This document shows, in pieces, positions 1-6,150 of a DNA stretch of 6,150 bases (positions within the stretch are counted from its first letter, which is position 1; every line of letters begins with the position of its first letter). The DNA is from Alphaproteobacteria bacterium. Its GTDB lineage: Bacteria > Pseudomonadota > Alphaproteobacteria > Puniceispirillales > Puniceispirillaceae. The DNA lies in the NCBI GenBank assembly GCA_009936885.1, contig JAACDT010000059.1:1-6150 (forward strand), given 5' to 3'. The notes beneath the pieces are model-generated. The model saw only the letters and a list, made by a program, of their open reading frames with translations. It made no database searches and was not told the DNA's origin. The position numbers were made by a program, and so were the translations under genes.

Positions 1-301
1 ATTCAATTTGCGGTGTTGCTGCCATTATATTTGGGTTTTGAGCGATATAACTGGTTAGGGTCTCATAATCATCAATTCCATTTGCCAGCGTGCTTGATAT
101 ACCAAGATGTCCGTTAAGTCCCAATATACGATTGACTAATTCTGCTCTGAAACCGTTCATAACAGACATCACAATAATTAAGGTTGCTACCCCAAGCGTA
201 ATACCTGCAAACGAGAACCAAGCAATAACAGAAATAAAACCCTCTGACCTGCGAGAGCGCAAATATCGAAATGCCAATAATCTTTCAATTGGAGTGAACA
301 T
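1..301 (-). CDS. lolC: Lipoprotein-releasing ABC transporter permease, LolC/LolE family (N-terminal part, cut by window edge)
   Basis: The reverse strand from 301 reads 100 codons without a stop and leaves the window at base 1, so only the N-terminus is present. It begins MFTPIERLLAFRYLRSRR, then has one hydrophobic membrane segment at about residues 22-48. This is followed by the family signature MNGFRAEL at 48-55 and the ILGLNGH stretch at 59-65, which opens the periplasmic domain. In the family, this inner-membrane permease works with the ATPase LolD to lift mature lipoproteins out of the inner membrane onto LolA. The start is ATG, preceded by an A-rich AAAGAAAG instead of a strong Shine-Dalgarno. 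It lies 22 bp after the proS stop, which suggests co-transcription. I expect lolD to follow off the left edge. Many alphaproteobacteria have a single LolC/E-type protein, so the C-versus-E choice is nominal. Confidence 0.9.
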   Translation of the reverse strand, partial: MFTPIERLLAFRYLRSRRSEGFISVIAWFSFAGITLGVATLIIVMSVMNGFRAELVNRILGLNGHLGISSTLANGIDDYETLTSYIAQNPNIMAATPQIE

Positions 302-323
302 TGGTTTCTAACTTTCTTTTTTG

Positions 324-1694
324 CTAGTTTGCATCTGGTATATCTTCCTCTGATATATCTGCTTCTGGCATACTCAAACTTCCTTGGCTCGACATAAAAT
401 CATGTGCCATTTCAGGTGTGATTTCAGCAACGCTTCCCGATTTTCGGTGTTTTATTTCAACACTATTTCGCTCAAGCCCCTTTGGCCCTACCACTATTTG
501 CCAAGGAATACCGATTAAATCCATGGTTGCAAGCTTGGCTCCTGCACTATCTTTACTATCATCATATAAACAATCATGTCCGTTTGATAGCCCTGCTTGA
601 TAGAGTGTTTTACTCAATTCGTCTGTTGCCACATTTCCAGGTTTCAAATTAACTATAGCAATCTTAAATGGGGCAACTGCCTCTGGCCAGATTATTCCTT
701 TTTCATCATGACTGGCCTCGATAATCCCGCCAACCAGTCTTGAAACCCCTATTCCATAAGAGCCCATATGTAAATCGACAGGCTTGCCATCTGTGCTTGA
801 AACAGATGCGGCCATTGCTTCTGAATATTTTGTTCCAAAATAGAATATATGACCAACCTCAATGCCTCTTTTCTCCACCAAATCTTCTGGCTTTATAGGA
901 CAATTATCTGGTTCGTGTTTTTCATCTGTTCTGGCATATAGCTCTGTAAATTTATGAATAACGGGTTCTAAGTCTGCCGAATAATCAATATTGGTAATAA
1001 GTTCAGTTTTCAGCCAATCCTTGTGAAAAAACACCCCAGATTCCCCTGTATCTGCAAGAATGATAAATTCATGGCTCAAATCCCCGCCAATTAGACCTGT
1101 ATCTGCTTCCATAGGAATTGCAGTAAGCTCCATTCTTGCAAATGTTTTAAGGTAGGATACAAACATTTTATTATACGCCACTCTGGCATCTTCTGGCGTT
1201 AAATCAAACGAATAGGCATCCTTCATTAAAAATTCGCGCCCCCTCATCACCCCAAATCTTGGTCTTACTTCATCTCTGAATTTCCATTGAATATGGTATA
1301 AGTTAAGAGGCAGAGCGCGATAGCTTTTAACATGCGAGCGACAAATATCAGTGACTTGCTCCTCATTTGTTGGACCATACAGCATGTCTCTTTCATGCCT
1401 GTCTTTAACACGTAGCATTTCTAGACCGAAATCATCATAGCGTCCTGATTCTTGCCATATGTCAGCCGGTTGTATTGTGGGCATCTTTATTTCCAATGCG
1501 CCTGCATTATTCTGCTCCTCGCGAACTATTTGTTCTATCTTGCTAAGCACTTTCAAGCCGAGTGGCAGCCATGAATAAATACCCGCACTAGATTGCTGTA
1601 TCATACCAGCACGAAGCATAAGACGGTGAGATACAATCTGTGCCTCTTTGGGATTCTCTTTAAGCACAGGTAGAAAATAGTTGGAAAGTTTCAT
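324..1694 (-). CDS. proS: Prolyl-tRNA synthetase, short form without inserted editing domain
   Basis: This cytoplasmic class II synthetase charges tRNA(Pro) with proline using ATP. With the ATG at 1694 it has 456 residues and begins [13 protein letters not shown], as its relatives do. A TTG at 1721 would add nine untypical residues, so I rejected it. Visible parts are motif 1 (GIYSWLPLG, about 38-46), the TNEE loop (109-112), motif 2 ([17 protein letters not shown], from 139), motif 3 ([13 protein letters not shown], from 311) and a C-terminal anticodon-binding domain at about 342-431. Only about 150 residues separate motifs 2 and 3. The long bacterial form of about 570 residues carries an extra editing insertion there, so this is the short type common in alphaproteobacteria. 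The last 15 residues form an acidic tail. The ribosome binding site is weak (CAGAGA). The gene lies 64 bp after the crotonase gene and 22 bp before lolC. Confidence 0.97.
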   Translation of the reverse strand: MKLSNYFLPVLKENPKEAQIVSHRLMLRAGMIQQSSAGIYSWLPLGLKVLSKIEQIVREEQNNAGALEIKMPTIQPADIWQESGRYDDFGLEMLRVKDRHERDMLYGPTNEEQVTDICRSHVKSYRALPLNLYHIQWKFRDEVRPRFGVMRGREFLMKDAYSFDLTPEDARVAYNKMFVSYLKTFARMELTAIPMEADTGLIGGDLSHEFIILADTGESGVFFHKDWLKTELITNIDYSADLEPVIHKFTELYARTDEKHEPDNCPIKPEDLVEKRGIEVGHIFYFGTKYSEAMAASVSSTDGKPVDLHMGSYGIGVSRLVGGIIEASHDEKGIIWPEAVAPFKIAIVNLKPGNVATDELSKTLYQAGLSNGHDCLYDDSKDSAGAKLATMDLIGIPWQIVVGPKGLERNSVEIKHRKSGSVAEITPEMAHDFMSSQGSLSMPEADISEEDIPDAN

Positions 1695-1758
1695 GTTTGT
1701 CTCTGATAATTGAATTGCCAAAAAAGATTAAAAAAATGCTCGCCTGATAATGTTGATT

Positions 1759-2814
1759 TTATCCTGTTTTATTCAAACGAAGAGATGGGTCAAATTCAAA
1801 AATCGCATCTATTTCATTTTCAGTTATGGAAGAAATATTATTCGGAGACCAACTCGGTGCGTTGTCCTTGTCAATTAAGACAGCTCTTACCCCTTCTGAG
1901 AAATCAGCCCGGCGCATCATTCGACAGGCAATCTGAAAATCCAATTGCAATGCTTCTAACACGCTATCAGAGGGTGGTATCTTAGTAAGAAGACGGTGAA
2001 TAACCGAAATAGACGCTGGACAACGTGTAGTCAAAGCGTGATGCCAGCTTTTTGCTTGCTCTATCTCATCTGCACTTGCTGCGACGCGTTCCACTATTTG
2101 CGTTACAGTCCCATGAAACAGACTATTTATCAATGTTTCTTGTTTTGCCAAAATAGGGTCAGGTCCAGAAACCTCAAATTCTGAGATAACTTCACCAAGT
2201 GCGGAAATGTTACTGTCACATGCACATAATTTATCCTGCAAAACATCAAACTTATCAAAAGGCACGCATTTATCCGCAATTTGCCAAGCAATAGCATCAC
2301 CAGCCCCGATGATTTGTCCGGTCATACCAAGCATCAATCCAATAGCAATACCAGGTGCTCTTAGAAACAGACTTGCTCCTACGTCAGGGAACAATCCAAT
2401 TGCCGTTTCTGGCATAGCGCATTTGATTGTTTCACTCACAATCATAATGGCGCCGTTGCGACATAGCCCTAACCCACCCCCCATAACCACCCCATTCACG
2501 AGTGATATAATTGGTTTTGAATAGGTAGCAACAACCGTATCAAGGCTATATTCCGCCCGAAAATAAGGCTCTGCGGAAAAGCCCGTTGGATCTGCTTGTA
2601 CATATGAAACTGCTTGTCTTACATCACCGCCAGAACAAAATGCCCTCTGCCCTGTAGAAGATATAATGATATGACAGACCTCATGGTCTTCTTGCCATTC
2701 TAAAAGGCGTGCTGTCATTTGTTCAACCATGTCTATGCTGAGCGCATGCAGTGCATCTGGTCTATCAAGTTTGATAATTCCAGCATTACGACTTTTTAAA
2801 AAATGAACTGACAT
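1759..2814 (-). CDS. 3-hydroxyisobutyryl-CoA hydrolase-type enoyl-CoA hydratase/isomerase family protein
   Basis: This 351-residue crotonase-fold protein most likely hydrolyses 3-hydroxyisobutyryl-CoA, a step of valine catabolism. Seen in the sequence are the N-terminal LDRPDALHALS, the oxyanion-hole region FCSGGDVR (about 59-66), GGGLGL (112-117) and MPETAIGLFPDVG (134-146). The last contains the Glu136 and Asp144 pair, spaced eight residues apart as in the HIBCH active site. The C-terminal EGVRAVLIDKD (307-317) followed by a W-x-P is typical of HIBCH (ECH_2) and absent from plain enoyl-CoA hydratases, which are about 260 residues long. The start chosen is the ATG at 2814, since SVHFLKSRNAGIIKLDRP matches the family N-terminus; a short TTGGA lies just upstream. 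An in-frame ATG at 2883 would add 23 untypical residues, and a -10-like TATAGT on the minus strand (2866-2871) lies inside that extension. Substrate choice within the family cannot be read with certainty. Confidence 0.88.
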   Translation of the reverse strand: MSVHFLKSRNAGIIKLDRPDALHALSIDMVEQMTARLLEWQEDHEVCHIIISSTGQRAFCSGGDVRQAVSYVQADPTGFSAEPYFRAEYSLDTVVATYSKPIISLVNGVVMGGGLGLCRNGAIMIVSETIKCAMPETAIGLFPDVGASLFLRAPGIAIGLMLGMTGQIIGAGDAIAWQIADKCVPFDKFDVLQDKLCACDSNISALGEVISEFEVSGPDPILAKQETLINSLFHGTVTQIVERVAASADEIEQAKSWHHALTTRCPASISVIHRLLTKIPPSDSVLEALQLDFQIACRMMRRADFSEGVRAVLIDKDNAPSWSPNNISSITENEIDAIFEFDPSLRLNKTG

Positions 2815-2976
2815 TGTAAATCCAATATTATTCCTAGTTTTATGAAAATTAACCGATATCCTAAGACTATAAGAATGTCTCATATACCATGTTTTTTTAC
2901 CAGACGTGATTTTGCTAGAAATTAAGTTTATTGTAGTTTTTTGTCTTCCATTCCGCTATTCCCAAGCTACCTTGAA

Positions 2977-3006
2977 TTGAGACATACTCATTACACAAAC
3001 TATAGA
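2977..3006 (+). promoter_or_regulatory. Candidate hemB promoter in the divergent intergenic region
   Basis: TTGAGA (2977-2982, five of six matches to TTGACA) is followed after 18 bp by TATAGA (3001-3006, four of six matches to TATAAT). Transcription would start near 3013 and leave a leader of about 19 bases before the hemB ATG. The assignment rests only on matches and spacing. The rest of the 217-bp divergent region holds minus-strand -10-like hexamers (TACAAT at 2930-2935, TATAGT at 2866-2871) without good -35 partners, and no clear operator. Confidence 0.4.
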
Positions 3007-3031
3007 GATACAAACTACCGGGTTATTATAA

Positions 3032-4039
3032 ATGACAACAAGAAATTTTCCAGCAACCAGATTACGAAGGCTTCGTCGCACAAAAGCAATTCGGGCTATT
3101 ATTGCTGAAACCAATCTTGCTCCAACAGACCTTATCTGGCCCTTATTTGTAATTGAGGGTGAAAATCAGATACAACCAATATCATCAATGCCAGGCGTTA
3201 ATCGGTATTCTATAGACCAAATTCTTGTACAATGTGGTCTTGCAGTTACGCTAGGGATACAGATGATAGCTCTTTTCCCAAAGCTTGAGGCTGATAAAAA
3301 AGATTCTGAGGGCAGTGATGCTCTGCATAGTGATACCCTTATTTGCCGATGTGTCAGAGAGGTAAAAAAACAATTCCCAGACCTTATTATTATTTGTGAT
3401 GTTGCTCTTGATCCTTACACTAACCATGGTCACGATGGGATAATAAAGAATAATATTATACTGAACGACCTGACAAATGAACGCCTCGTTAAACAAGCGC
3501 TAATTCTAGCAGAGGCAGGCTGTGATATGATTGCTCCGTCAGATATGATGGATGGCAGAATTGGCCAAATTCGAGATGCATTAGAAGAAAATGGTTTCCC
3601 TGATATGATTATTCTATCTTATGCAGCAAAATATGCATCTGCATTCTACGGCCCTTTTCGAGACGCTGTTGGGGCTGGAAATTTATCGGGAAGTAGCGGT
3701 AAATCTACCTATCAAATGGATCCAAGAAATTCAAGAGAAGCTCTTTCTGAAGTATCGCTAGATATAAGCGAGGGTGCAGATATTGTGATGGTTAAGCCAG
3801 CAATGCCATATCTTGATATCATTAAACATGTAAGTGAACATTTTAATGTTCCGTGCTTTGCCTATCAGGTTTCAGGTGAATATAGCATGTTGATGGCAGC
3901 GATTGAAAATGGTTGGCTTTCTGAAGATGCTGCTATTTTTGAGTCCATCCTCGGAATTAAAAGAGCTGGCGCCTCTGCAATTTTTACTTATTTTGCCCCT
4001 CTAATCGCGAAAAAATTAAATGGTAAACAGCTTTTGTAA
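3032..4039 (+). CDS. hemB: Porphobilinogen synthase (delta-aminolevulinic acid dehydratase), magnesium-type
   Basis: HemB condenses two 5-aminolevulinate molecules into porphobilinogen, the first common step towards haem, sirohaem, cobalamin and chlorophylls, in the cytoplasm. The 335 residues match the usual length. The N-terminus FPATRLRRLRR is typical of proteobacteria. The two Schiff-base lysines are Lys200 (ILSYAAKYASAFYGPFRDA) and Lys255 (IVMVKPAMPYLD). The metal-site segment DVALDPYTNHGHDG (123-136) has Ala125, Asp127 and Asp135 where zinc enzymes have three cysteines. This marks the zinc-independent, magnesium-type group known from Bradyrhizobium and Pseudomonas. The motif FAYQVSGEYSM (276-286) is also intact. 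No Shine-Dalgarno is visible before the ATG, although the start fits the family. The gene is divergent from the crotonase gene and is followed by a 100-bp gap before ilvA. Confidence 0.97.
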   Translation: MTTRNFPATRLRRLRRTKAIRAIIAETNLAPTDLIWPLFVIEGENQIQPISSMPGVNRYSIDQILVQCGLAVTLGIQMIALFPKLEADKKDSEGSDALHSDTLICRCVREVKKQFPDLIIICDVALDPYTNHGHDGIIKNNIILNDLTNERLVKQALILAEAGCDMIAPSDMMDGRIGQIRDALEENGFPDMIILSYAAKYASAFYGPFRDAVGAGNLSGSSGKSTYQMDPRNSREALSEVSLDISEGADIVMVKPAMPYLDIIKHVSEHFNVPCFAYQVSGEYSMLMAAIENGWLSEDAAIFESILGIKRAGASAIFTYFAPLIAKKLNGKQLL

Positions 4040-4079
4040 ACGCCTATCGCAAATAGCATTTAAATAGTCGCACATCGGA

Positions 4080-4085
4080 TATAAT
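4080..4085 (+). promoter_or_regulatory. Candidate -10 element (TATAAT) for ilvA
   Basis: A perfect TATAAT lies 54 bp before the ilvA ATG. No good -35 hexamer is found 15-18 bp upstream; that position holds only AT-rich sequence around 4056-4064. The predicted start of transcription is near 4092, giving a leader of about 48 bases. A second, weaker TATTAT lies at 4114-4119. The hexamer itself is seen directly; promoter function is inferred. Confidence 0.35.
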
Positions 4086-4139
4086 ATGTTTATGGTATCC
4101 CGTTCACTTTGGTTATTATAAATTAACGTGGGGGTGGGT
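4086..4139 (+). promoter_or_regulatory. Possible leader mini-ORF and fold over the ilvA ribosome binding site
   Basis: An ATG at 4086, and a second in-frame ATG at 4092, open a mini-ORF ending in TAA at 4119-4121. It encodes MFMVSRSLWLL or the shorter MVSRSLWLL, with three leucine codons and one tryptophan codon near its end. Downstream, AACG (4125-4128) can pair with CGTT (4101-4104). The G-run of the ribosome binding site (4130-4134, plus T4135) can pair with ATCC (4097-4100), allowing a G-U pair and a small bulge. Translation of the mini-ORF would disrupt this fold. No ribosome binding site precedes the mini-ORF. The pairing was found by eye and no energy was computed, so this is a weak hypothesis. 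Confidence 0.2.
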
Positions 4140-5387
4140 ATGACTAGATCCAAGCCAGACTTTCATGGCATTAATCTAAATAGTCTTAGACAATCTGCTG
4201 AGCATCTCAGCGCTCACATTCTGCGGACCCCGACCATTTTTGCGCCCTCATTATCCAACTTGCTTGGCGCCAGTTTGCATTTAAAATTAGAGAATTTACA
4301 ATATACCTCCTCTTTTAAATCCAGAGGTGCCTTTCTTGCGCTAAAAGCTCTAAGGGATGAAGATAAAAAAGCAGGCGTGATTTCAATGTCTGCAGGTAAT
4401 CATGCTCAAGCATTGGCTTTTCGATCACAGCAGGAAAATATTAAATCAACAATCATAATGCCAGAACAAACACCCTTTACAAAAATCTCAAAAACAAAGG
4501 CATATGGCGCAAAAGTGGTGCTAACTGGCAGAACCTTAGATGAAGCAAAAAAAACAGTCGACCAGCTCATTGATACTCATGGGTATCGTCTCATTCATCC
4601 ATATGATGATTTAAATATTATCTCTGGTCAGGGCACCATCGGACTTGAGATGATGGAGTCTAATCCAGATCTTGATTATCTTATCGTACCTATAGGAGGT
4701 GGCGGGCTGATTTCTGGTATTAGTATTGCGGCTAAATCGCTCAATCCAAATATTAAACTAATTGGTGTTGAGAGCGCGCTATACCCATCCATGAGCCGCT
4801 CCCTTGCAGGTTTATCGCCGCAATCAGGAGGGGATACTCTAGCTGAGGGAATTGCCGTTAAAACCCCCGGGGGTTTGAGCCGTCCCATAGTAGCCGAACT
4901 TGTTGATGATATTATTCTAGTAAATGAGCGCGAGATTGAATGGGCCATTGGTGCCTTGATTGAACATCAAAGAACTATCAGCGAGGGTGCAGGTGCTGCT
5001 GGTCTTGCGGCTATTTATGCCTCCCAGAAGCGATTCCGCAATAAACGCGTTGGTATTGTTGTCTGTGGAGGGAATATCGATTCTCGTCTGTTAGGCACTA
5101 TCTTGAACCGAACATTAATATCAGATGGAAGACTTGTTAGAATACGCATCGGAATTAGTGACGAGCCTGGAATGCTTGCTAAAATTGCCCATTCTATCAG
5201 TCAGCATCAAGGCAATATCATAGAAGTATACCACCAAAGATTATTTTATAACGTCCCGGCTAAGCTTGCTAAATTAGATGTCGTAATAGAAACAAGAGGG
5301 TCTACCCATGCCCATGATATTATATCAACACTTAAAAGCATTGGGTTTGAAGTTCAACTGCTTGATGAGCAATTCCAAAGCCATTAG
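4140..5387 (+). CDS. ilvA: Threonine ammonia-lyase (threonine dehydratase) with C-terminal ACT domain
   Basis: This PLP enzyme deaminates L-threonine to 2-oxobutyrate, feeding isoleucine synthesis or threonine breakdown. From the ATG at 4140 it has 415 residues. Visible marks are the PLP lysine Lys60 in SSFKSRGA, the substrate/cofactor loop SAGNHAQ (84-90), the glycine-rich phosphate-binding loop GGGGLISG (186-193), SEGAGAAG (about 282-289) and VCGGNID (308-314). A single ACT domain follows at about 332-407 (RLVRIRIGISDEPGMLAKIA onward). Length and one ACT domain match the TdcB-like, single-ACT form rather than E. coli IlvA, which is about 514 residues with a longer regulatory end. I chose ATG over the GTG at 4128 because the G-rich GGGGGTGGG (4130-4138) then serves as ribosome binding site. 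The ACT domain suggests allosteric control by an amino acid; the effector cannot be read here. Confidence 0.95.
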   Translation: MTRSKPDFHGINLNSLRQSAEHLSAHILRTPTIFAPSLSNLLGASLHLKLENLQYTSSFKSRGAFLALKALRDEDKKAGVISMSAGNHAQALAFRSQQENIKSTIIMPEQTPFTKISKTKAYGAKVVLTGRTLDEAKKTVDQLIDTHGYRLIHPYDDLNIISGQGTIGLEMMESNPDLDYLIVPIGGGGLISGISIAAKSLNPNIKLIGVESALYPSMSRSLAGLSPQSGGDTLAEGIAVKTPGGLSRPIVAELVDDIILVNEREIEWAIGALIEHQRTISEGAGAAGLAAIYASQKRFRNKRVGIVVCGGNIDSRLLGTILNRTLISDGRLVRIRIGISDEPGMLAKIAHSISQHQGNIIEVYHQRLFYNVPAKLAKLDVVIETRGSTHAHDIISTLKSIGFEVQLLDEQFQSH

Positions 5388-5388
5388 C

Positions 5389-5418
5389 TGCTAGTTTAAC
5401 CCTAGTCATGCTAGTTTA
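5389..5418 (+). repeat. Direct repeat TGCTAGTTTA x2 in a CTAG-rich patch
   Basis: Two exact 10-bp copies begin at 5389 and 5409, 20 bp apart or about two helical turns. A third CTAG lies between them (5402-5405), so three CTAG tetramers start at 5391, 5402 and 5411. The patch begins directly after the ilvA stop codon and 69 bp before bpt. It could be a binding site upstream of bpt or chance; no known operator is recognised. Confidence 0.4.
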
Positions 5419-5450
5419 TGAAAAAGTTCAGAGTTTTGGGAAAAACTATT

Positions 5451-5480
5451 TTGCATATTAACAAAACTGACAGATAAAAT
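5451..5480 (+). promoter_or_regulatory. Candidate bpt promoter, possibly for a leaderless transcript
   Basis: TAAAAT (5475-5480, five of six matches to TATAAT) follows a poor -35-like TTGCAT (5451-5456, three of six matches) after 18 bp. Standard spacing puts the first transcribed base at about 5487, the A of the bpt ATG. The -10 match is seen; use as a promoter is inferred. Confidence 0.25.
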
Positions 5481-5486
5481 TAAAGA

Positions 5487-6150
5487 ATGGATCAGGCAAA
5501 AATAAATTTTAATCATAAACCACTTAATTTTCGAATTACACGAAGTCATGAATGTGCGTATCTTGAGAATAGAGCAGAACAACGACTTGCAGCTGATATT
5601 TCGGAGGCACCTCAGTTACATGATCAGCTAGCCGAAAGCGGGTTTCGACGTGTTGAAAACTGGGTATATCGTCCAGTTTGCAGCAGTTGCAACGCTTGTA
5701 TTCCTATTCGGGTAGATGCGCACAATTTTTCGCTATCCAAAAATATAAAACGCATCATGGCAAAAAACAGCCATATACAAAAATCTCGCCTTGATAATAA
5801 CGCAGATGGAGAAGCATATGAGCTATTCAAAAGCTATCTGAATTCAAGACATAATGATGGCCAGATGGCAACCATGTCATTTAGCGATTTTCATTCAATG
5901 ATTCATAACTCGCCAATTAATACATTCATGGTAAAATATCGCGATGAAAAGGGTTCGCTTATCGCTTGTATGTTGATGGATAGCCAAAGAGACGGGTTAA
6001 GTGCTGTATATAGTTTTTTCAATCCAAATCATGCGAAGCAATCACTTGGAACTTTTCTGATTTTAGACAGTATTATGTTAACCAAACAGCTTTCCAAAAA
6101 ATGGCTTTATCTTGGTTATCTTGTGAAAAACAGCCCTAAAATGGCCTATA
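5487..6150 (+). CDS. bpt: Aspartate/glutamate leucyltransferase (bacterial Ate/Bpt family), C-terminus cut by window edge
   Basis: This cytoplasmic enzyme moves an amino acid (leucine in characterised bacterial Bpt) from aminoacyl-tRNA onto proteins with N-terminal Asp or Glu. That marks them for ClpS/ClpAP through the N-degron pathway. The frame from the ATG at 5487 stays open for 221 codons to the window end; the family is about 235-250 residues, so a few dozen residues are missing. Marks seen are HECAYL (21-26), ESGFRR (50-55), the cysteine cluster YRPVCSSCNACIPIRV (61-76, Cys65, Cys68, Cys71), YSFFNP (175-180), SLGTFLILDSI (186-196) and LGYLVKNSPKMAY (209-221), which together are diagnostic of the Ate N- and C-terminal domains. 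Only a weak AAAGA precedes the ATG. Whether leucine or another amino acid is transferred cannot be told from sequence alone. Confidence 0.95.
   Translation, partial: MDQAKINFNHKPLNFRITRSHECAYLENRAEQRLAADISEAPQLHDQLAESGFRRVENWVYRPVCSSCNACIPIRVDAHNFSLSKNIKRIMAKNSHIQKSRLDNNADGEAYELFKSYLNSRHNDGQMATMSFSDFHSMIHNSPINTFMVKYRDEKGSLIACMLMDSQRDGLSAVYSFFNPNHAKQSLGTFLILDSIMLTKQLSKKWLYLGYLVKNSPKMAY

Noticed and set aside
90..311. Plus-strand open frame opposite lolC
   Set aside because: Antisense shadow of a clearly conserved permease; no recognisable protein.
1695..1721. Longer proS from a TTG start
   Set aside because: It adds nine residues before the conserved MKLSNYFLP start and has no better ribosome binding site.
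1695..1758. Terminator or paired regulatory site between the crotonase gene and proS
   Set aside because: On the minus strand there are T-runs and a GATAA/TTATC pairing of five bases, but no stable stem directly before the T-run. The repeated ATTATCAG (1703-1710 and 1744-1751) is only 8 bp and expected by chance.
2207..2524. 105-codon plus-strand open frame inside the crotonase gene
   Set aside because: Antisense to conserved active-site coding sequence; proline/isoleucine-rich translation typical of a shadow frame.
2815..2883. N-terminal extension of the crotonase gene to the in-frame ATG at 2883
   Set aside because: The 23 added residues do not resemble family N-termini, and a -10-like hexamer lies within the stretch; the ATG at 2814 fits better.
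3251..3496. Minus-strand open frame inside hemB
   Set aside because: Antisense to the conserved HemB metal site; no family resemblance or ribosome binding site.
4041..4056. Terminator hairpin after hemB (CTATCGCAAATAG)
   Set aside because: Only four base pairs in the stem and no T-run follows.
4676..4948. Minus-strand open frame inside ilvA
   Set aside because: Antisense to the conserved PLP-binding loop region of IlvA, and serine/proline-rich like other shadows.
5624..5830. Minus-strand open frame opposite bpt
   Set aside because: Lies wholly opposite the conserved Bpt cysteine cluster and following region; shadow frame.
1..6150. Mobile elements, CRISPR arrays, tRNA or rRNA genes, phage or defence genes
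   Set aside because: I looked on both strands and saw no regularly spaced repeats, terminal inverted repeats, transposase-like frames or tRNA-like cloverleaf sequence; conserved housekeeping genes fill nearly all the space.

Overview
This window looks like ordinary chromosomal housekeeping DNA from an AT-rich (about 40% GC by eye) alphaproteobacterium. That placement rests on three things: a short prolyl-tRNA synthetase without the inserted editing domain, encoded directly upstream of a LolC/LolE permease; a HemB with the cysteine-free, magnesium-type metal site; and a bacterial Ate/Bpt aminoacyl-tRNA-protein transferase close to hemB. A free-living marine lineage such as a low-GC SAR116-like group is possible, but this is only inference from composition.

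The left half (1-2814) is read leftwards. In order of transcription it holds a 3-hydroxyisobutyryl-CoA hydrolase-type crotonase, then proS, then the first 100 codons of a lipoprotein-releasing permease that runs off the left edge. The gaps of 64 and 22 bp show no convincing terminator, so the three may be co-transcribed.

A divergent intergenic region (2815-3031) separates this block from three rightward genes: hemB (porphobilinogen synthase), an ACT-domain threonine ammonia-lyase (ilvA type), and a bpt gene cut by the right edge at codon 221. Each rightward gene has its own upstream gap (217, 100 and 99 bp) with a candidate promoter. They are therefore neighbours rather than a tight operon.

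Functionally the window covers valine breakdown (HIBCH), tRNA charging (ProRS), lipoprotein export to the outer membrane (Lol), tetrapyrrole synthesis (HemB), threonine deamination (IlvA) and N-degron tagging (Bpt). I see no mobile element, CRISPR array, RNA gene, phage gene or defence system, and nothing that amounts to a new system. The most interesting details are small. The 100-bp leader of ilvA has a perfect TATAAT, a leucine-containing mini-ORF and a possible fold over the ribosome binding site. The bpt gene may have a leaderless start. A CTAG-rich direct repeat lies after ilvA.
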